From DATBLE01 sp046735055 (GTDB lineage: Bacteria > Actinomycetota > Thermoleophilia > Gaiellales > Gaiellaceae), in NCBI GenBank assembly GCA_046735055.1, contig JBKPSO010000085.1, forward strand, positions 19,595 through 83,594: DNA of 64,000 nucleotides, read 5' to 3'. Position 1 is the first letter of the stretch, and each line of letters begins with the position of its first letter. A model generated the notes under the pieces. That model was not told where the DNA came from and made no database searches. It was given only the letters and a program-made list of their open reading frames with translations. The translations under genes and the position numbers were made by a program. Positions 41,690-51,643 of the stretch are shown here, piece after piece.

Positions 41690-43264
41690 GTGACGGCGCG
41701 TCTCACAGCCGCCCTTGCTGTTGCTTGCCTGCTGCCAGGAAGCGGCGCGGCGGCCGCTCCTCCGCTGACGAGCGTTCCCCCGACCTCCGCGGAGGGCTAT
41801 GCAGTCTCCGTCACCGGCCCGGACGGGAGCGGCCTCGCCGGCACGCAAGGCGGTGGCTCTTTCGCCTACCCGGCCGACGGCTCGATCGTCTCGGCAGGGT
41901 CGACGCTCGTCAGCTCCTCCGCGAACCCGGATGACGGAACCGCTTACGCGCGCACCGAGCTGACGGATGTCTCGCTCTTCGGCGGCGAGATCACGGTGTC
42001 GTCGTTGCGGGCGGCGGTCACCGCGTCCGGAACGTCGGCGGACCTCTCCGACTCCGGGATCACCAACCTGATCGTGCTCGGGCAGTCCGTTTCCGCACCG
42101 AGTCCGGATCTGGAGCTCGCGCTCGCCGACTGGGGCAGCCTCAGCGTCCTGCGCGAGAGCACGAGCCAGAGCTCGGGCTTCATGCCGGCCTGGCAGGGCT
42201 CGGTGACGGCGCTCCTCGTCCACCTCGATGCGGATCACCTCGGCTTCGCGCGCGGATCGACGATCCGCATCGGCTTCGCTGCGGCCTCCGGGCACAGCCC
42301 GCAGCCGACCCCGACGACGATGACGACGTCGCCCGGAACGTCGACGACGTCGCCCGGAACGTCGACGACGTCGCCCGGAACGTCGACGACGTCGCCCGGA
42401 ACGTCGACGTCCTCCTCTGCGGGCCACAAAGCGGGTGGCCCGAAGCCGAGGGCGCGTCCGCGGACCGCGACGACGCCGCTCCCCGGCGCCGAGGTCGGCC
42501 TTCCGACCCCCGGAGAGCCTCGCGCCGTCGGGCAGACGAAGCGTCGGAACGGCCTGCCCGTGCGCACGACGATTCCAGATGTCACCCCGAAGCTGACGGC
42601 GAAGCGGTACGTCTTCCCGGTCTACGGGCCCTCGGCGTACGGGGACACATTCGGCGCGCCGCGCGGCGACGTCTCGGGCGGCTGGCATCACGGGGACGAC
42701 ATCTTCGCGCCGCTCGGTGCCCCGGTGCTCGCGGTCGCCGACGGCACGGTGTTCTCGGTCGGCTGGAACGACATCGGCGGCTGGCGCCTCTGGCTCCGCG
42801 ACACCGCCGGCGACGAGTTCTACTACGCGCACCTCTCCGCCTACACGGCTTTGGCGGTGAACGGACGGAACGTGAAGGCCGGCGACGTGCTCGGCTTCGT
42901 CGGTAACACCGGCGACGCGGCGACGACGCCCTTCCACCTCCACTTCGAGGTTCACCCCGTGTCGCTCCTCTTCCTCGGCTACGACGGCGCCGTCAACCCG
43001 ACGAAGTACCTCGACGCCTGGAGGCGGCTGGAGGACATCCGGATCCGGGCCGCGGTGCCGTTTTCGCTCCTCCCTGTTGCAGCGGGCTCGAGTGCGCCGA
43101 CCCCGGGCGCGATCCTGCTCTCCTCGAGCGACATCTCGACCGCGAACGGCCTCGACCCGGACTCGCTCCGGCGTGCGATGAACGCGACGCGCCCGATCGA
43201 GGAGGTGCCCAAACCGACGGTCGGCGACCTGCCGGTGCCGCTGCCGGTGCTGGATCGGGCCTAG
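41690..43264 (+). CDS. Secreted M23 (LytM) peptidoglycan endopeptidase-like protein
   Basis: 524 aa. Signal peptide (LTAALAVACLLPGSGAAA), an unknown N-terminal domain of about 190 residues with alternating Gly/Ser beta stretches, a Thr/Ser/Pro linker with four perfect TTSPGTS repeats (about 212-239), and an M23 domain (about 310-440). Zinc motifs: HHGDD in GGWHHGDDIFAP and HLHFE in TPFHLHFEVHP; the first HxxxD plus HxH pattern is complete enough for activity. It likely trims peptide cross-links outside the cell. Confidence 0.88.
   Translation: MTARLTAALAVACLLPGSGAAAAPPLTSVPPTSAEGYAVSVTGPDGSGLAGTQGGGSFAYPADGSIVSAGSTLVSSSANPDDGTAYARTELTDVSLFGGEITVSSLRAAVTASGTSADLSDSGITNLIVLGQSVSAPSPDLELALADWGSLSVLRESTSQSSGFMPAWQGSVTALLVHLDADHLGFARGSTIRIGFAAASGHSPQPTPTTMTTSPGTSTTSPGTSTTSPGTSTTSPGTSTSSSAGHKAGGPKPRARPRTATTPLPGAEVGLPTPGEPRAVGQTKRRNGLPVRTTIPDVTPKLTAKRYVFPVYGPSAYGDTFGAPRGDVSGGWHHGDDIFAPLGAPVLAVADGTVFSVGWNDIGGWRLWLRDTAGDEFYYAHLSAYTALAVNGRNVKAGDVLGFVGNTGDAATTPFHLHFEVHPVSLLFLGYDGAVNPTKYLDAWRRLEDIRIRAAVPFSLLPVAAGSSAPTPGAILLSSSDISTANGLDPDSLRRAMNATRPIEEVPKPTVGDLPVPLPVLDRA
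42323..42406 (+). repeat. Four perfect 21-bp tandem repeats in the M23 gene
   Basis: Four identical 21-bp units, each coding TTSPGTS, in the linker of the M23 peptidase. The exact identity, including synonymous positions, suggests recent slippage, so the copy number may vary between strains. Confidence 0.9.
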
Positions 43265-43270
43265 GCTCGG

Positions 43271-43705
43271 CTAGGCGCCCGAGCCGGACCCGTCGCCGGA
43301 CGAGCCGCTGTCGAAGCCGAACTCGTCTCCGCCGAAGAGCCTGTTCTTCACCCAGCCGCGCAGCGAGGGGCCCGTGACCGGGTTGTAGAACAAACCGACG
43401 ATGACGCCGAGGAACAGCAGGAAGGTGCGCCCGCCGTGGCTCTGCCGGCGACCCTGGAGGCGGTTGGCCGCCTGGCGCAGCTCGGCGATCGCGGTCCGGA
43501 GGTTGTCCTGGACCTCCTCGTCCTTCGCGACCCGGCTCGCGATCTCGGTCACCCCGCGCGGGCCGACGAACTCGTCGTAGATGTCCCGGGCGGCTGCGTA
43601 GGCCTGCCTCACGTGCTCGCGCAGCTCTTCGTCCCGGATCGCGCGCTCGACGTACGGTCGCGCGTTGCCGGCCATTCCTGCCACTCTGTCCTTTGTCTTG
43701 GGCAT
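43271..43705 (-). CDS. YtxH-like membrane-associated hypothetical protein
   Basis: 144 aa from ATG 43705. A charged helical N-terminal region (about 1-90; long helices with Ala/Glu/Arg, likely coiled coil) is followed by one hydrophobic helix (TFLLFLGVIVGLFYNP) and a Gly/Ser/Asp-rich tail. Loosely like YtxH/gas-vesicle GvpP-type stress proteins; function unknown. It is divergent from a lipoprotein gene by 34 bp. Confidence 0.72.
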   Translation of the reverse strand: MPKTKDRVAGMAGNARPYVERAIRDEELREHVRQAYAAARDIYDEFVGPRGVTEIASRVAKDEEVQDNLRTAIAELRQAANRLQGRRQSHGGRTFLLFLGVIVGLFYNPVTGPSLRGWVKNRLFGGDEFGFDSGSSGDGSGSGA

Positions 43706-43739
43706 GCTCCGCTCGTCCTTTCGCTCGATCGCACCGCGA

Positions 43740-44282
43740 GTGTACCCCCGGCCAGCACCTCGGAAACGGTCAGCCCTTGCCGTGCTCGTCCCGGTGGTCC
43801 TGCTCGCGGGGTGCGGCGGAGGAGGCGGCGGCGGGACGACCGAGGCCGAGGGACAGCGCGTCGTCGGGCCCGGGTTCACGTTCTCGGCGCCTCCGTCGTG
43901 GCACGTCTCGCACCAGGCGCGCGCCGTGACGATCAAGCCCGGCGGAGACGAGCCGACGCTCGCGTCCGTCACGGCCTTGACGCTGCGCGGCAAGTACACG
44001 CCCGGGCTCTTCGCGAAGGTGTCGAAGGAGCTCGACAGCGTCACGGACGCGCTCGCCGGCAAGCTGAACGGCAAGGTGATCGCGCGGCGGAACGTCGTTA
44101 CCTCCGGTATCCGCTCGCGGCAGTACGACCTGGCGTACGAGAAGGACGGCGCAGGCCTCGTCGACCGGATCACGTTCGTGTTGCGCGGAATGGCGGAGTA
44201 CTACGTCCTCTGCCGCTGGCGGGCGGAAGAGGGCGAGCCGGGTGCGTGCGGCCTGCTGTTGGGGACGTTCGCGACGCGCTGA
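43740..44282 (+). CDS. Putative lipoprotein
   Basis: 180 aa from GTG 43740. A basic N-terminus, a hydrophobic stretch and the lipobox VLLAGC are followed by seven Gly residues, a typical spacer. The mature part (FTFSAPPSWHVSHQ; SVTALTLRGKYTPGLFAKVSKELD) resembles PsbP/LpqN-like lipoproteins that bind hydrophobic ligands, but this is weak. It is convergent with lon. Confidence 0.75.
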   Translation: MYPRPAPRKRSALAVLVPVVLLAGCGGGGGGGTTEAEGQRVVGPGFTFSAPPSWHVSHQARAVTIKPGGDEPTLASVTALTLRGKYTPGLFAKVSKELDSVTDALAGKLNGKVIARRNVVTSGIRSRQYDLAYEKDGAGLVDRITFVLRGMAEYYVLCRWRAEEGEPGACGLLLGTFATR

Positions 44283-44300
44283 ACGGCGAGCGCGGCCGCG

Positions 44301-46705
<2,405 letters not shown>

Positions 46706-46709
<4 letters not shown>

Positions 46710-47197
46710 TTGGCCTCTTTCTGCCCCAGCGCGATCGTGATCCGGCCCGTGCGCGGCTTCTGCGCGAGCGGCATGACGACGGTGAGCAGTCCGCGCTCGT
46801 ACGTCGCCTCGGCACCCGCGGGGTCGACGTCCTCGGCAAGCGTGACGCGTCGCTGGAACGGGCCGTACTCGATCTCCATCTGGCGGTAGGAGACCCGGCA
46901 CACGCGCTCCGGCCGGCGGCGCACACCCGAGACGAGGACGGTGCGTTCGGAGACCTCGATCGAGACCTGCTCCGAGTCGATGCCGGCGAGGTCGAGGACG
47001 AGTGTGACGGCCGGAGGCTCCTCGGTCCGGAAGCAGTCGACCGCCGGACGGAACCCCCGGCGCAGGCCTGCGAAGCCCGGCACCTGCCAGAGGTCGGTGA
47101 AGAGCTCCTCGAGCTCCTCCTGAATGCGATCGACGTTTCGCGGTTTCTGCACTGAGGCTTCCAGGGTACCCGGGGACCGTTGTCTGCCTACGTTCAC
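46706..47197 (-). CDS. Small heat shock protein (Hsp20/alpha-crystallin family)
   Basis: 163 aa from GTG 47197. An N-terminal helical arm (VDRIQEELEELFTDLWQVPG) precedes the alpha-crystallin domain (VTLVLDLAGIDSEQVSIEVSERTVLVSGVRR is the core; end YERGLLTVVMPL with the A-x-x-x-x-G-L-L motif). It holds unfolding proteins for refolding or delivery to Lon, whose gene follows. Two tandem palindromes directly upstream (47197-47225) may be its operator. Confidence 0.92.
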
Positions 47198-47225
47198 TAG
47201 TGCCCACTAACTTAGTACGCACTAA
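47197..47225. promoter_or_regulatory. Two tandem 14-bp palindromic operators upstream of hsp20-lon
   Basis: CTAGTGCCCACTAA (47197-47210) and TTAGTACGCACTAA (47212-47225), 15 bp apart start to start and 11 of 14 identical. They cover the hsp20 promoter region and also the 5' end of the MMPL remnant. The shape suggests a TetR/MarR-type site; they match neither HAIR nor CIRCE heat-shock operators. Confidence 0.65.
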
Positions 47226-47758
47226 TCTGGTTGGGGCATGTGCCAAGTGGGCGGTCCGGTACCGCTGGCCGGTGGCGATCGTCTGGCTGGCAGTCGTGGT
47301 GGTCGGCGGCTGGGCGTCGGGTCGGCTCTCCGCTCTACGGAAACGTGATCTCGACCCTGAACCTCGCGCATGCGAAGGGATACGCCGACGACCTCGTCCG
47401 CGCGATCGGGCGGCCGCAGAACCTCCGAGCGGGCGCTACGCGCAGGTGATCGTTGCCACCCGGCACGAGTACGGCTCCAGCCGTGCGGTGGCGATCGGGT
47501 TGGAACGAACAGGCCAGATCGTCACCGCGGCGGCGATAATCATGGTCGCCGCCTTCTCGGGCTTCATGGCCGGGGAGCATCGTCGGCCTGCAGGAGTTCG
47601 GCTGCGGGCTCGCCGTCGCGATCTATGTCGACGCGACCCTCGTGCGAGCAGTCCTCGTACCCGCGCTGATGGCGATCATGGGCCGCTACAAATGGCGGCT
47701 GCCGGCCCCGCTCGCCCGCCTCGTCCGAGTGCGACCCTCCCCGCTTCGGGTGGGCTGA
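47200..47758 (+). pseudogene. Remnant of an MMPL/RND-type transporter gene
   Basis: About 0.56 kb of an expected 2.1 kb or more. The N-terminal part (WAVRYRWPVAIVWLAVVVVGG) and part of the C-terminal membrane domain (SRAVAIGLERTGQIVTAAAI, FSGFMAG) are in one frame; an extra G near 47572-47578 then shifts the frame, and QEFGCGLAVAIYVDATLVRA...VPALMAIMGRYKWRLP continues in another until the TGA at 47756. The central two-thirds is missing. It is a deleted and frameshifted gene, not a working transporter. Confidence 0.8.
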
Positions 47759-47770
47759 TCCGAGGCGTGG

Positions 47771-47776
47771 TAGAAC
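47771..47776 (+). promoter_or_regulatory. -10-like box of leaderless FHA gene
   Basis: TAGAAC, a 7-base spacer, then GTG 47784. Confidence 0.4.
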
Positions 47777-47783
47777 GTTCGGC

Positions 47784-48377
47784 GTGGCCGCCACGGCCGG
47801 TCTGATCCTTCCCGACGGCAGCGAGCGTGAACTCTCGTCCGAATTCACGATCGGGCGCGCCGAGGAGAACGACCTGACGATCGAAAAGCCGACCGTCAGC
47901 CGTCACCACGCGGTCGTAACCGAGGAGGGCGAGCGCTGGTTCGTCGAGGACCGCGGCAGCTTCAATGGGACGTTCCTGAACGGCAGCCGGATCCAGGCCG
48001 GCGCGAAGGTGCCGCTTCGCCACGGCGACCGGATCGGTCTCGGCGCCGAGAGCGTCGTCTTCTCGGCCCCCGGCTCGCTCGTCGACCCGGAGGTGACGAC
48101 GGCGCTCCAGACCGGGCCGCCCGCGCTGACGCGACCGCTCTCGCCGTTTCAGCGGCAGGTGGTCGAGGCGTTGTGCTCCGGCTGGCTCGCCGGCGGCTCG
48201 CTCGACGACCTGCCGACGAACGAGGAGATCGCGTCGCGGCTCGGGACGCCGGGCGCGACGGAGACGGTGAAAGCAGCCCTGCGCCGTGCCTACGCCAAGG
48301 CCGGCCTGACCGAGGGCTCGCCGTACGCGAAGAGACGCGCCCTCTGCAAGATCGCGCGTCAACGAGGATGGGTCTGA
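47784..48377 (+). CDS. FHA domain protein with C-terminal helix-turn-helix
   Basis: 197 aa. Residues about 5-95 form an FHA domain (FTIGRAEENDLTIEKPTVSRHHA, DRGSFNGTFLNG), which binds phosphothreonine peptides. Residues about 115-195 look like a winged or sigma-4-type HTH (LSPFQRQVVEALCSGWL, TNEEIASRLGTPGATETVKAAL). It may turn Ser/Thr kinase signals into transcription; a kinase gene lies 3.3 kb away at 51640-52695. The HTH assignment is from pattern only. Confidence 0.8.
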   Translation: MAATAGLILPDGSERELSSEFTIGRAEENDLTIEKPTVSRHHAVVTEEGERWFVEDRGSFNGTFLNGSRIQAGAKVPLRHGDRIGLGAESVVFSAPGSLVDPEVTTALQTGPPALTRPLSPFQRQVVEALCSGWLAGGSLDDLPTNEEIASRLGTPGATETVKAALRRAYAKAGLTEGSPYAKRRALCKIARQRGWV

Positions 48378-48381
48378 ACGA

Positions 48382-48414
48382 GACATGTCAGGGGCCTGAC
48401 CCCAGCCATGTCCG
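48382..48414 (+). repeat. REP-like palindromic repeat, copy 2
   Basis: Core CAGGGGCCTGACCCC (48389-48403), preceded by ACGAGACATGT and followed by CATGTCCG. Between the FHA gene and rmlA. Confidence 0.75.
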
Positions 48415-48477
48415 TTTGCGGCCGGAGGGGCGTTTGCGCGTAAATCGGCACGCCTTTGTTGCACTTTCGGCAGGGTT

Positions 48478-48502
48478 GGGGTCAGACCCCTGTCGTGTCC
48501 GA
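48478..48502 (-). repeat. REP-like palindromic repeat, copy 3 (inverted to copy 2)
   Basis: Core GGGGTCAGACCCCTG (48478-48492) followed by TCGTGTCCG. With copy 2 it forms a head-to-head pair about 90 bp apart (REPIN-like layout) just upstream of the rmlA promoter. Confidence 0.7.
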
Positions 48503-48514
48503 TTCGGCCGCGAG

Positions 48515-48520
48515 TAGCAT
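48515..48520 (+). promoter_or_regulatory. -10 box of leaderless rmlA operon
   Basis: TAGCAT, a 7-base spacer, then GTG 48528. Confidence 0.5.
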
Positions 48521-48527
48521 CGCGGCC

Positions 48528-49271
48528 GTGAAGGGTGTCGTCCTCGCCGGCGGGACAGGGTCTCGGCTCGATCCGCTGACCCGAATCACGAACAAGCATC
48601 TGCTCCCGGTCTCCGACCGGCCGATGGTCAGTTACGCGATCGAGGCGCTCGTCCGCGCCGGGCTGACAGAGCTGATGCTCGTCACCGGCGGCACGCACGC
48701 CGGCGAGTTCTTCCGGCTGCTCGGCAACGGGCACGAGCACGGCATCGACCGCCTTCTCTACGCCTACCAGGAGAAGCCGGGCGGGATCGCGGAGGCGCTC
48801 GGGCTCGCCGAGCGCTTCGTCGACGGCGACCGCGTCTGCGTGATGCTGGCCGACAACGTGCTCGAGCGCACGTTCAGGCCTTCCGCGGAGGCTTTTGCAG
48901 CGCAGGAGAACGGCGCGCGCGTCCTGCTTGCCCGCAAGTCCGATCCTGAGCACCTCCGCCATCTCGGCGTCCCCGAGCTCGACGGCGACGGGCGAATTGC
49001 ACGCATCGTCGAAAAACCCGCCGACCCGCCGAGCGAGTATGCCGTGACGGGCGTCTACTTCTACGACGAGACCGTGTGGGACGTCCTGCCGACGCTTCGG
49101 CCCTCCGGCCGCGGCGAGCTCGAGATCACCGACGTGAACAACTGGTACGTCGAGCAGGGGACGATGGAGTACGACGTGCTCGAGGGCTTCTGGGGTGACG
49201 CGGGCGAGTCGATCGACGCCTACTACGCCGTCAACGACCACGTCCGCGCGCACGGCGCGAACCACGGATGA
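48528..49271 (+). CDS. rmlA: Glucose-1-phosphate thymidylyltransferase
   Basis: 247 aa from GTG 48528. Nucleotidyltransferase motif VVLAGGTGSRLDPLTRITNKHLLPV with the catalytic Lys; later GGIAEALGLAERFV, MLADNVLE and EKPADPPSEYAVTGVYFYD. It makes dTDP-glucose, the first step to dTDP-rhamnose. It is shorter than the classic 290-aa RmlA, like the short archaeal/actinobacterial form. It overlaps rmlC (ATGA) at its end. Confidence 0.92.
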   Translation: MKGVVLAGGTGSRLDPLTRITNKHLLPVSDRPMVSYAIEALVRAGLTELMLVTGGTHAGEFFRLLGNGHEHGIDRLLYAYQEKPGGIAEALGLAERFVDGDRVCVMLADNVLERTFRPSAEAFAAQENGARVLLARKSDPEHLRHLGVPELDGDGRIARIVEKPADPPSEYAVTGVYFYDETVWDVLPTLRPSGRGELEITDVNNWYVEQGTMEYDVLEGFWGDAGESIDAYYAVNDHVRAHGANHG

Positions 49272-49732
49272 TCGACGGCGTCGAGCTGATCCCGCTCGAG
49301 CTGCACGGCGACGAGCGCGGCTGGGTCTATGAGCTTCGCCGCGACAGCGCTCTCCCCACCCCGACCCGCCAGACCAACATCTCCTTCTCGCGGGCCGGCG
49401 TGATTCGCGGGCTCCACTACCACGAGCGGGGCCAGTCCGACCTCTTCGCGTGCCTCACCGGAACGGCACGTGTCGTCGTCCTCGACCGCGACAGCGGCGA
49501 GGCGATGAGCGTCGACATCGGCGACGACAATCCGGTCGCGGTCTGGATCCCGGGCCGGCTCGCGCACGGCTACGAGGCGCTCACCGACGTCCTCTTCTGT
49601 TACCACGTGACCGAGGAGTACGACCCCGCCGACCCGGACGAGCACGGGGTTCCCTGGAACGACCCGCGCGTCGTCGACCTGTGGCAATCGAAGGACCCGA
49701 TCCTCTCCCCACGCGATTCCCACGAGTCCTGA
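49268..49732 (+). CDS. rmlC: dTDP-4-dehydrorhamnose 3,5-epimerase-like cupin
   Basis: 154 aa. RmlC motifs: LELHGDERGWVYELRR, VIRGLHYHERGQSDLF (catalytic His region), WIPGRLAHGYEAL and DPRVVDLW near the end. It is shorter than usual (about 180 aa). It flips the dTDP-4-keto sugar toward the L-rhamnose configuration. Its start overlaps the rmlA stop and its 3' end overlaps the proposed rmlD start. Confidence 0.85.
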   Translation: MIDGVELIPLELHGDERGWVYELRRDSALPTPTRQTNISFSRAGVIRGLHYHERGQSDLFACLTGTARVVVLDRDSGEAMSVDIGDDNPVAVWIPGRLAHGYEALTDVLFCYHVTEEYDPADPDEHGVPWNDPRVVDLWQSKDPILSPRDSHES

Positions 49733-50499
49733 TCACCGGCGCCGGTGGCCAGCTCGGGACCGCGCTCGCGGAGGCCTTCCCGTGGGGCGACGCGGTTCGC
49801 CGGGAAGAGCTGGACGTCGCCGAGACGGTCCCCGGCACGTACGACCTCGTGCTGCACGCGGCTGCGTGGACCGACGTCGACGGGGCCGAGGCGGATCCCG
49901 CCGCCGCCGCGGCCGCGAACGTCCTCGGCACGCGGAATGTCGCCGCCGCGGGTGCGCCCGTTGTCTACTTCTCGACCGACTACGTCTTCGACGGCGCGAA
50001 GGCCGAGCCGTACCTCGAGTCGGACGAGCCCCACCCGCTCAGCGTCTACGGCCGGACGAAGCTCGTGGGCGAGCGTGAGGTGCGCGACGGCTGGATCGTC
50101 CGCTCCTCCTGGCTCTTCGGCTGGACCGGGCGCAACTTCGTTCGCACGATGCTCCGCCTCGGTGCCGAGCGAGACGAGGTTGCCGTCGTGGACGACCAGC
50201 GCGGCTCGCCGACGTACGTCGTCCACCTCGCCGCCGCGACGCGCGAGCTGCTCGCACTTCCCTACGGCACTTACCACCTCGCTGCCGAGGGCGACTGCAC
50301 CTGGGCCGACTTCGCCGCCGCGATCTTCGCGGACGCGGGCCTGCCCACTCGCGTCCGCCGGATCACGACCGCGGAGCTCGGCCGTCCGGCTCCGCGTCCG
50401 GCGTACTCGGTCCTCCGCTCGCGGCATCCCGATGCTCCCCACCTTCCACACTGGCGCGACGGGCTTCGCGCCTGCCTCCGGCGCCTCGGTGGCCAATGA
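49681..50499 (+). CDS. rmlD: dTDP-4-dehydrorhamnose reductase
   Basis: 272 aa from GTG 49681, the only ATG/GTG/TTG in frame shortly before the Rossmann motif VLITGAGGQLGTAL; this gives a 52-bp overlap with rmlC. Other motifs: LVLHAAAWTDVDGAE, FSTDYVFDG, PLSVYGRTKLVGE (catalytic Tyr and Lys) and DDQRGSPTYV. It reduces dTDP-4-keto-L-rhamnose to dTDP-L-rhamnose with NADPH. Order A-C-D then B fits a rhamnose cluster. Confidence 0.9.
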   Translation: MAIEGPDPLPTRFPRVLITGAGGQLGTALAEAFPWGDAVRREELDVAETVPGTYDLVLHAAAWTDVDGAEADPAAAAAANVLGTRNVAAAGAPVVYFSTDYVFDGAKAEPYLESDEPHPLSVYGRTKLVGEREVRDGWIVRSSWLFGWTGRNFVRTMLRLGAERDEVAVVDDQRGSPTYVVHLAAATRELLALPYGTYHLAAEGDCTWADFAAAIFADAGLPTRVRRITTAELGRPAPRPAYSVLRSRHPDAPHLPHWRDGLRACLRRLGGQ

Positions 50500-50659
50500 G
50501 CGACACGAGTCCGAGGCGCCCTCGGTCGTATTGCCCTCCTCGGCGAGCGCCTTGATCAGCAGGCCGGTCAAGGCGATCGACGCCCCGGCCAGCGCCGCCA
50601 CGGCCGCGAAGAGGATCCGCGCCCAAGTCCTCACGGCCCTACGTCTACCCTTTCTCGCG
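50500..50659. other. Gap between rmlD and rmlB
   Basis: 160 bp without a convincing gene. On the minus strand a GTG at 50634 starts an open frame with a plausible membrane helix (TWARILFAAVAALAGASIAL), but the frame runs on across rmlD. See findings. Confidence 0.4.
50646..50651 (+). promoter_or_regulatory. -10 box of rmlB
   Basis: TACCCT, an 8-base spacer, then ATG 50660. Confidence 0.4.
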
Positions 50660-51643
50660 ATGCGCGTGCTCGTCACCGGCGGCGCCGGGTTCATCGGCTC
50701 CCACTTCGCCAAGCGCCTTGCCGCGGCCGGCGACGAGGTCGCTGTCCTCGACAAGCTCACCTACTCCGGCAACCGGGCGAACCTTCACGGCACTGACGTC
50801 GAGTTCTTCGAGGGCGACATCTGCGACCCGGAGGCGATCGCGGAGGCCGTGGCCGGCGCAGAGGCGATCGTCAACTTCGCCGCCGAGACCCACGTCGACC
50901 GCTCGATCCTCGGCGCCGCCGAGTTCATCGAGACGGACGTGCTCGGCACGTACGTGCTGCTCCGCTTCGCGCGCGACGCCGGCATACGGCTCGTGCAGGT
51001 CTCGACCGACGAGGTCTACGGCGACGTGCCCGAAGGCCGGAGCTCGAAGGAGGACGACCCGCTGCGCCCCTCGAGCCCCTACTCGGCCTCGAAGGCAGGC
51101 GGTGACCTGCAGGTGCTCGCGGCCGTGCGCACCTTCGGGATCGACGCCTGCGTGACCCGCGGTGCGAACACCTACGGGCCCAGCCAGTACCCCGAGAAGC
51201 TGATCCCGCTCTTCGTCACGAACGCGCTCGACGGAGAGCCGTTGCCGGTCTACGGCGACGGCCGCCAGCAGCGCGAGTGGCTGCACGTCCGCGACCACTG
51301 CACGGCCGTCGAGCTCGTTCTCCGCGAAGGTAGGCCCGGAGAGACGTACAACATCGGCGGCGACCAGCACGAGAACCTCGAGCTCACGACCCGGATCCTC
51401 GAGCTGACCGGCGCCGATCCCAGGCTCGTCCGCCACGTCGACGACCGGCCGGGCCACGACCGCCGCTACGCGCTCGACGACGCGAAGCTGCGTGCAGCCG
51501 GGTGGGTTCCGGAGGTATCGCTCGGGGCCGGGCTCGCCGAGACCGTCGCGTGGTACCGCGAGCACCGCGCTTGGTGGGAGCCGATCAAGTCCGGCGAATA
51601 CCGCGAGTACTACCGTCAGCAGTACGCCGAGCGGCTCCGCTAG
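50660..51643 (+). CDS. rmlB: dTDP-glucose 4,6-dehydratase
   Basis: 327 aa. Extended SDR: VLVTGGAGFIGSHFAKRL, NFAAETHVDRSILG, VSTDEVYGDV, PYSASKAGGD (catalytic Tyr/Lys), GANTYGPSQYPEKLIP and WLHVRDHCTAVELV, all diagnostic of RmlB. It turns dTDP-glucose into the 4-keto-6-deoxy sugar that RmlC and RmlD use. It has its own promoter and overlaps the convergent kinase gene by 4 bp. Confidence 0.95.
   Translation: MRVLVTGGAGFIGSHFAKRLAAAGDEVAVLDKLTYSGNRANLHGTDVEFFEGDICDPEAIAEAVAGAEAIVNFAAETHVDRSILGAAEFIETDVLGTYVLLRFARDAGIRLVQVSTDEVYGDVPEGRSSKEDDPLRPSSPYSASKAGGDLQVLAAVRTFGIDACVTRGANTYGPSQYPEKLIPLFVTNALDGEPLPVYGDGRQQREWLHVRDHCTAVELVLREGRPGETYNIGGDQHENLELTTRILELTGADPRLVRHVDDRPGHDRRYALDDAKLRAAGWVPEVSLGAGLAETVAWYREHRAWWEPIKSGEYREYYRQQYAERLR

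Noticed and set aside
42323..42406. CRISPR-like array
   Set aside because: The four 21-bp repeats are contiguous, without spacers, and in frame within a coding sequence; no cas genes are present.
47200..47758. Functional small MMPL protein
   Set aside because: Conserved segments sit in two frames and most of the transporter is missing.
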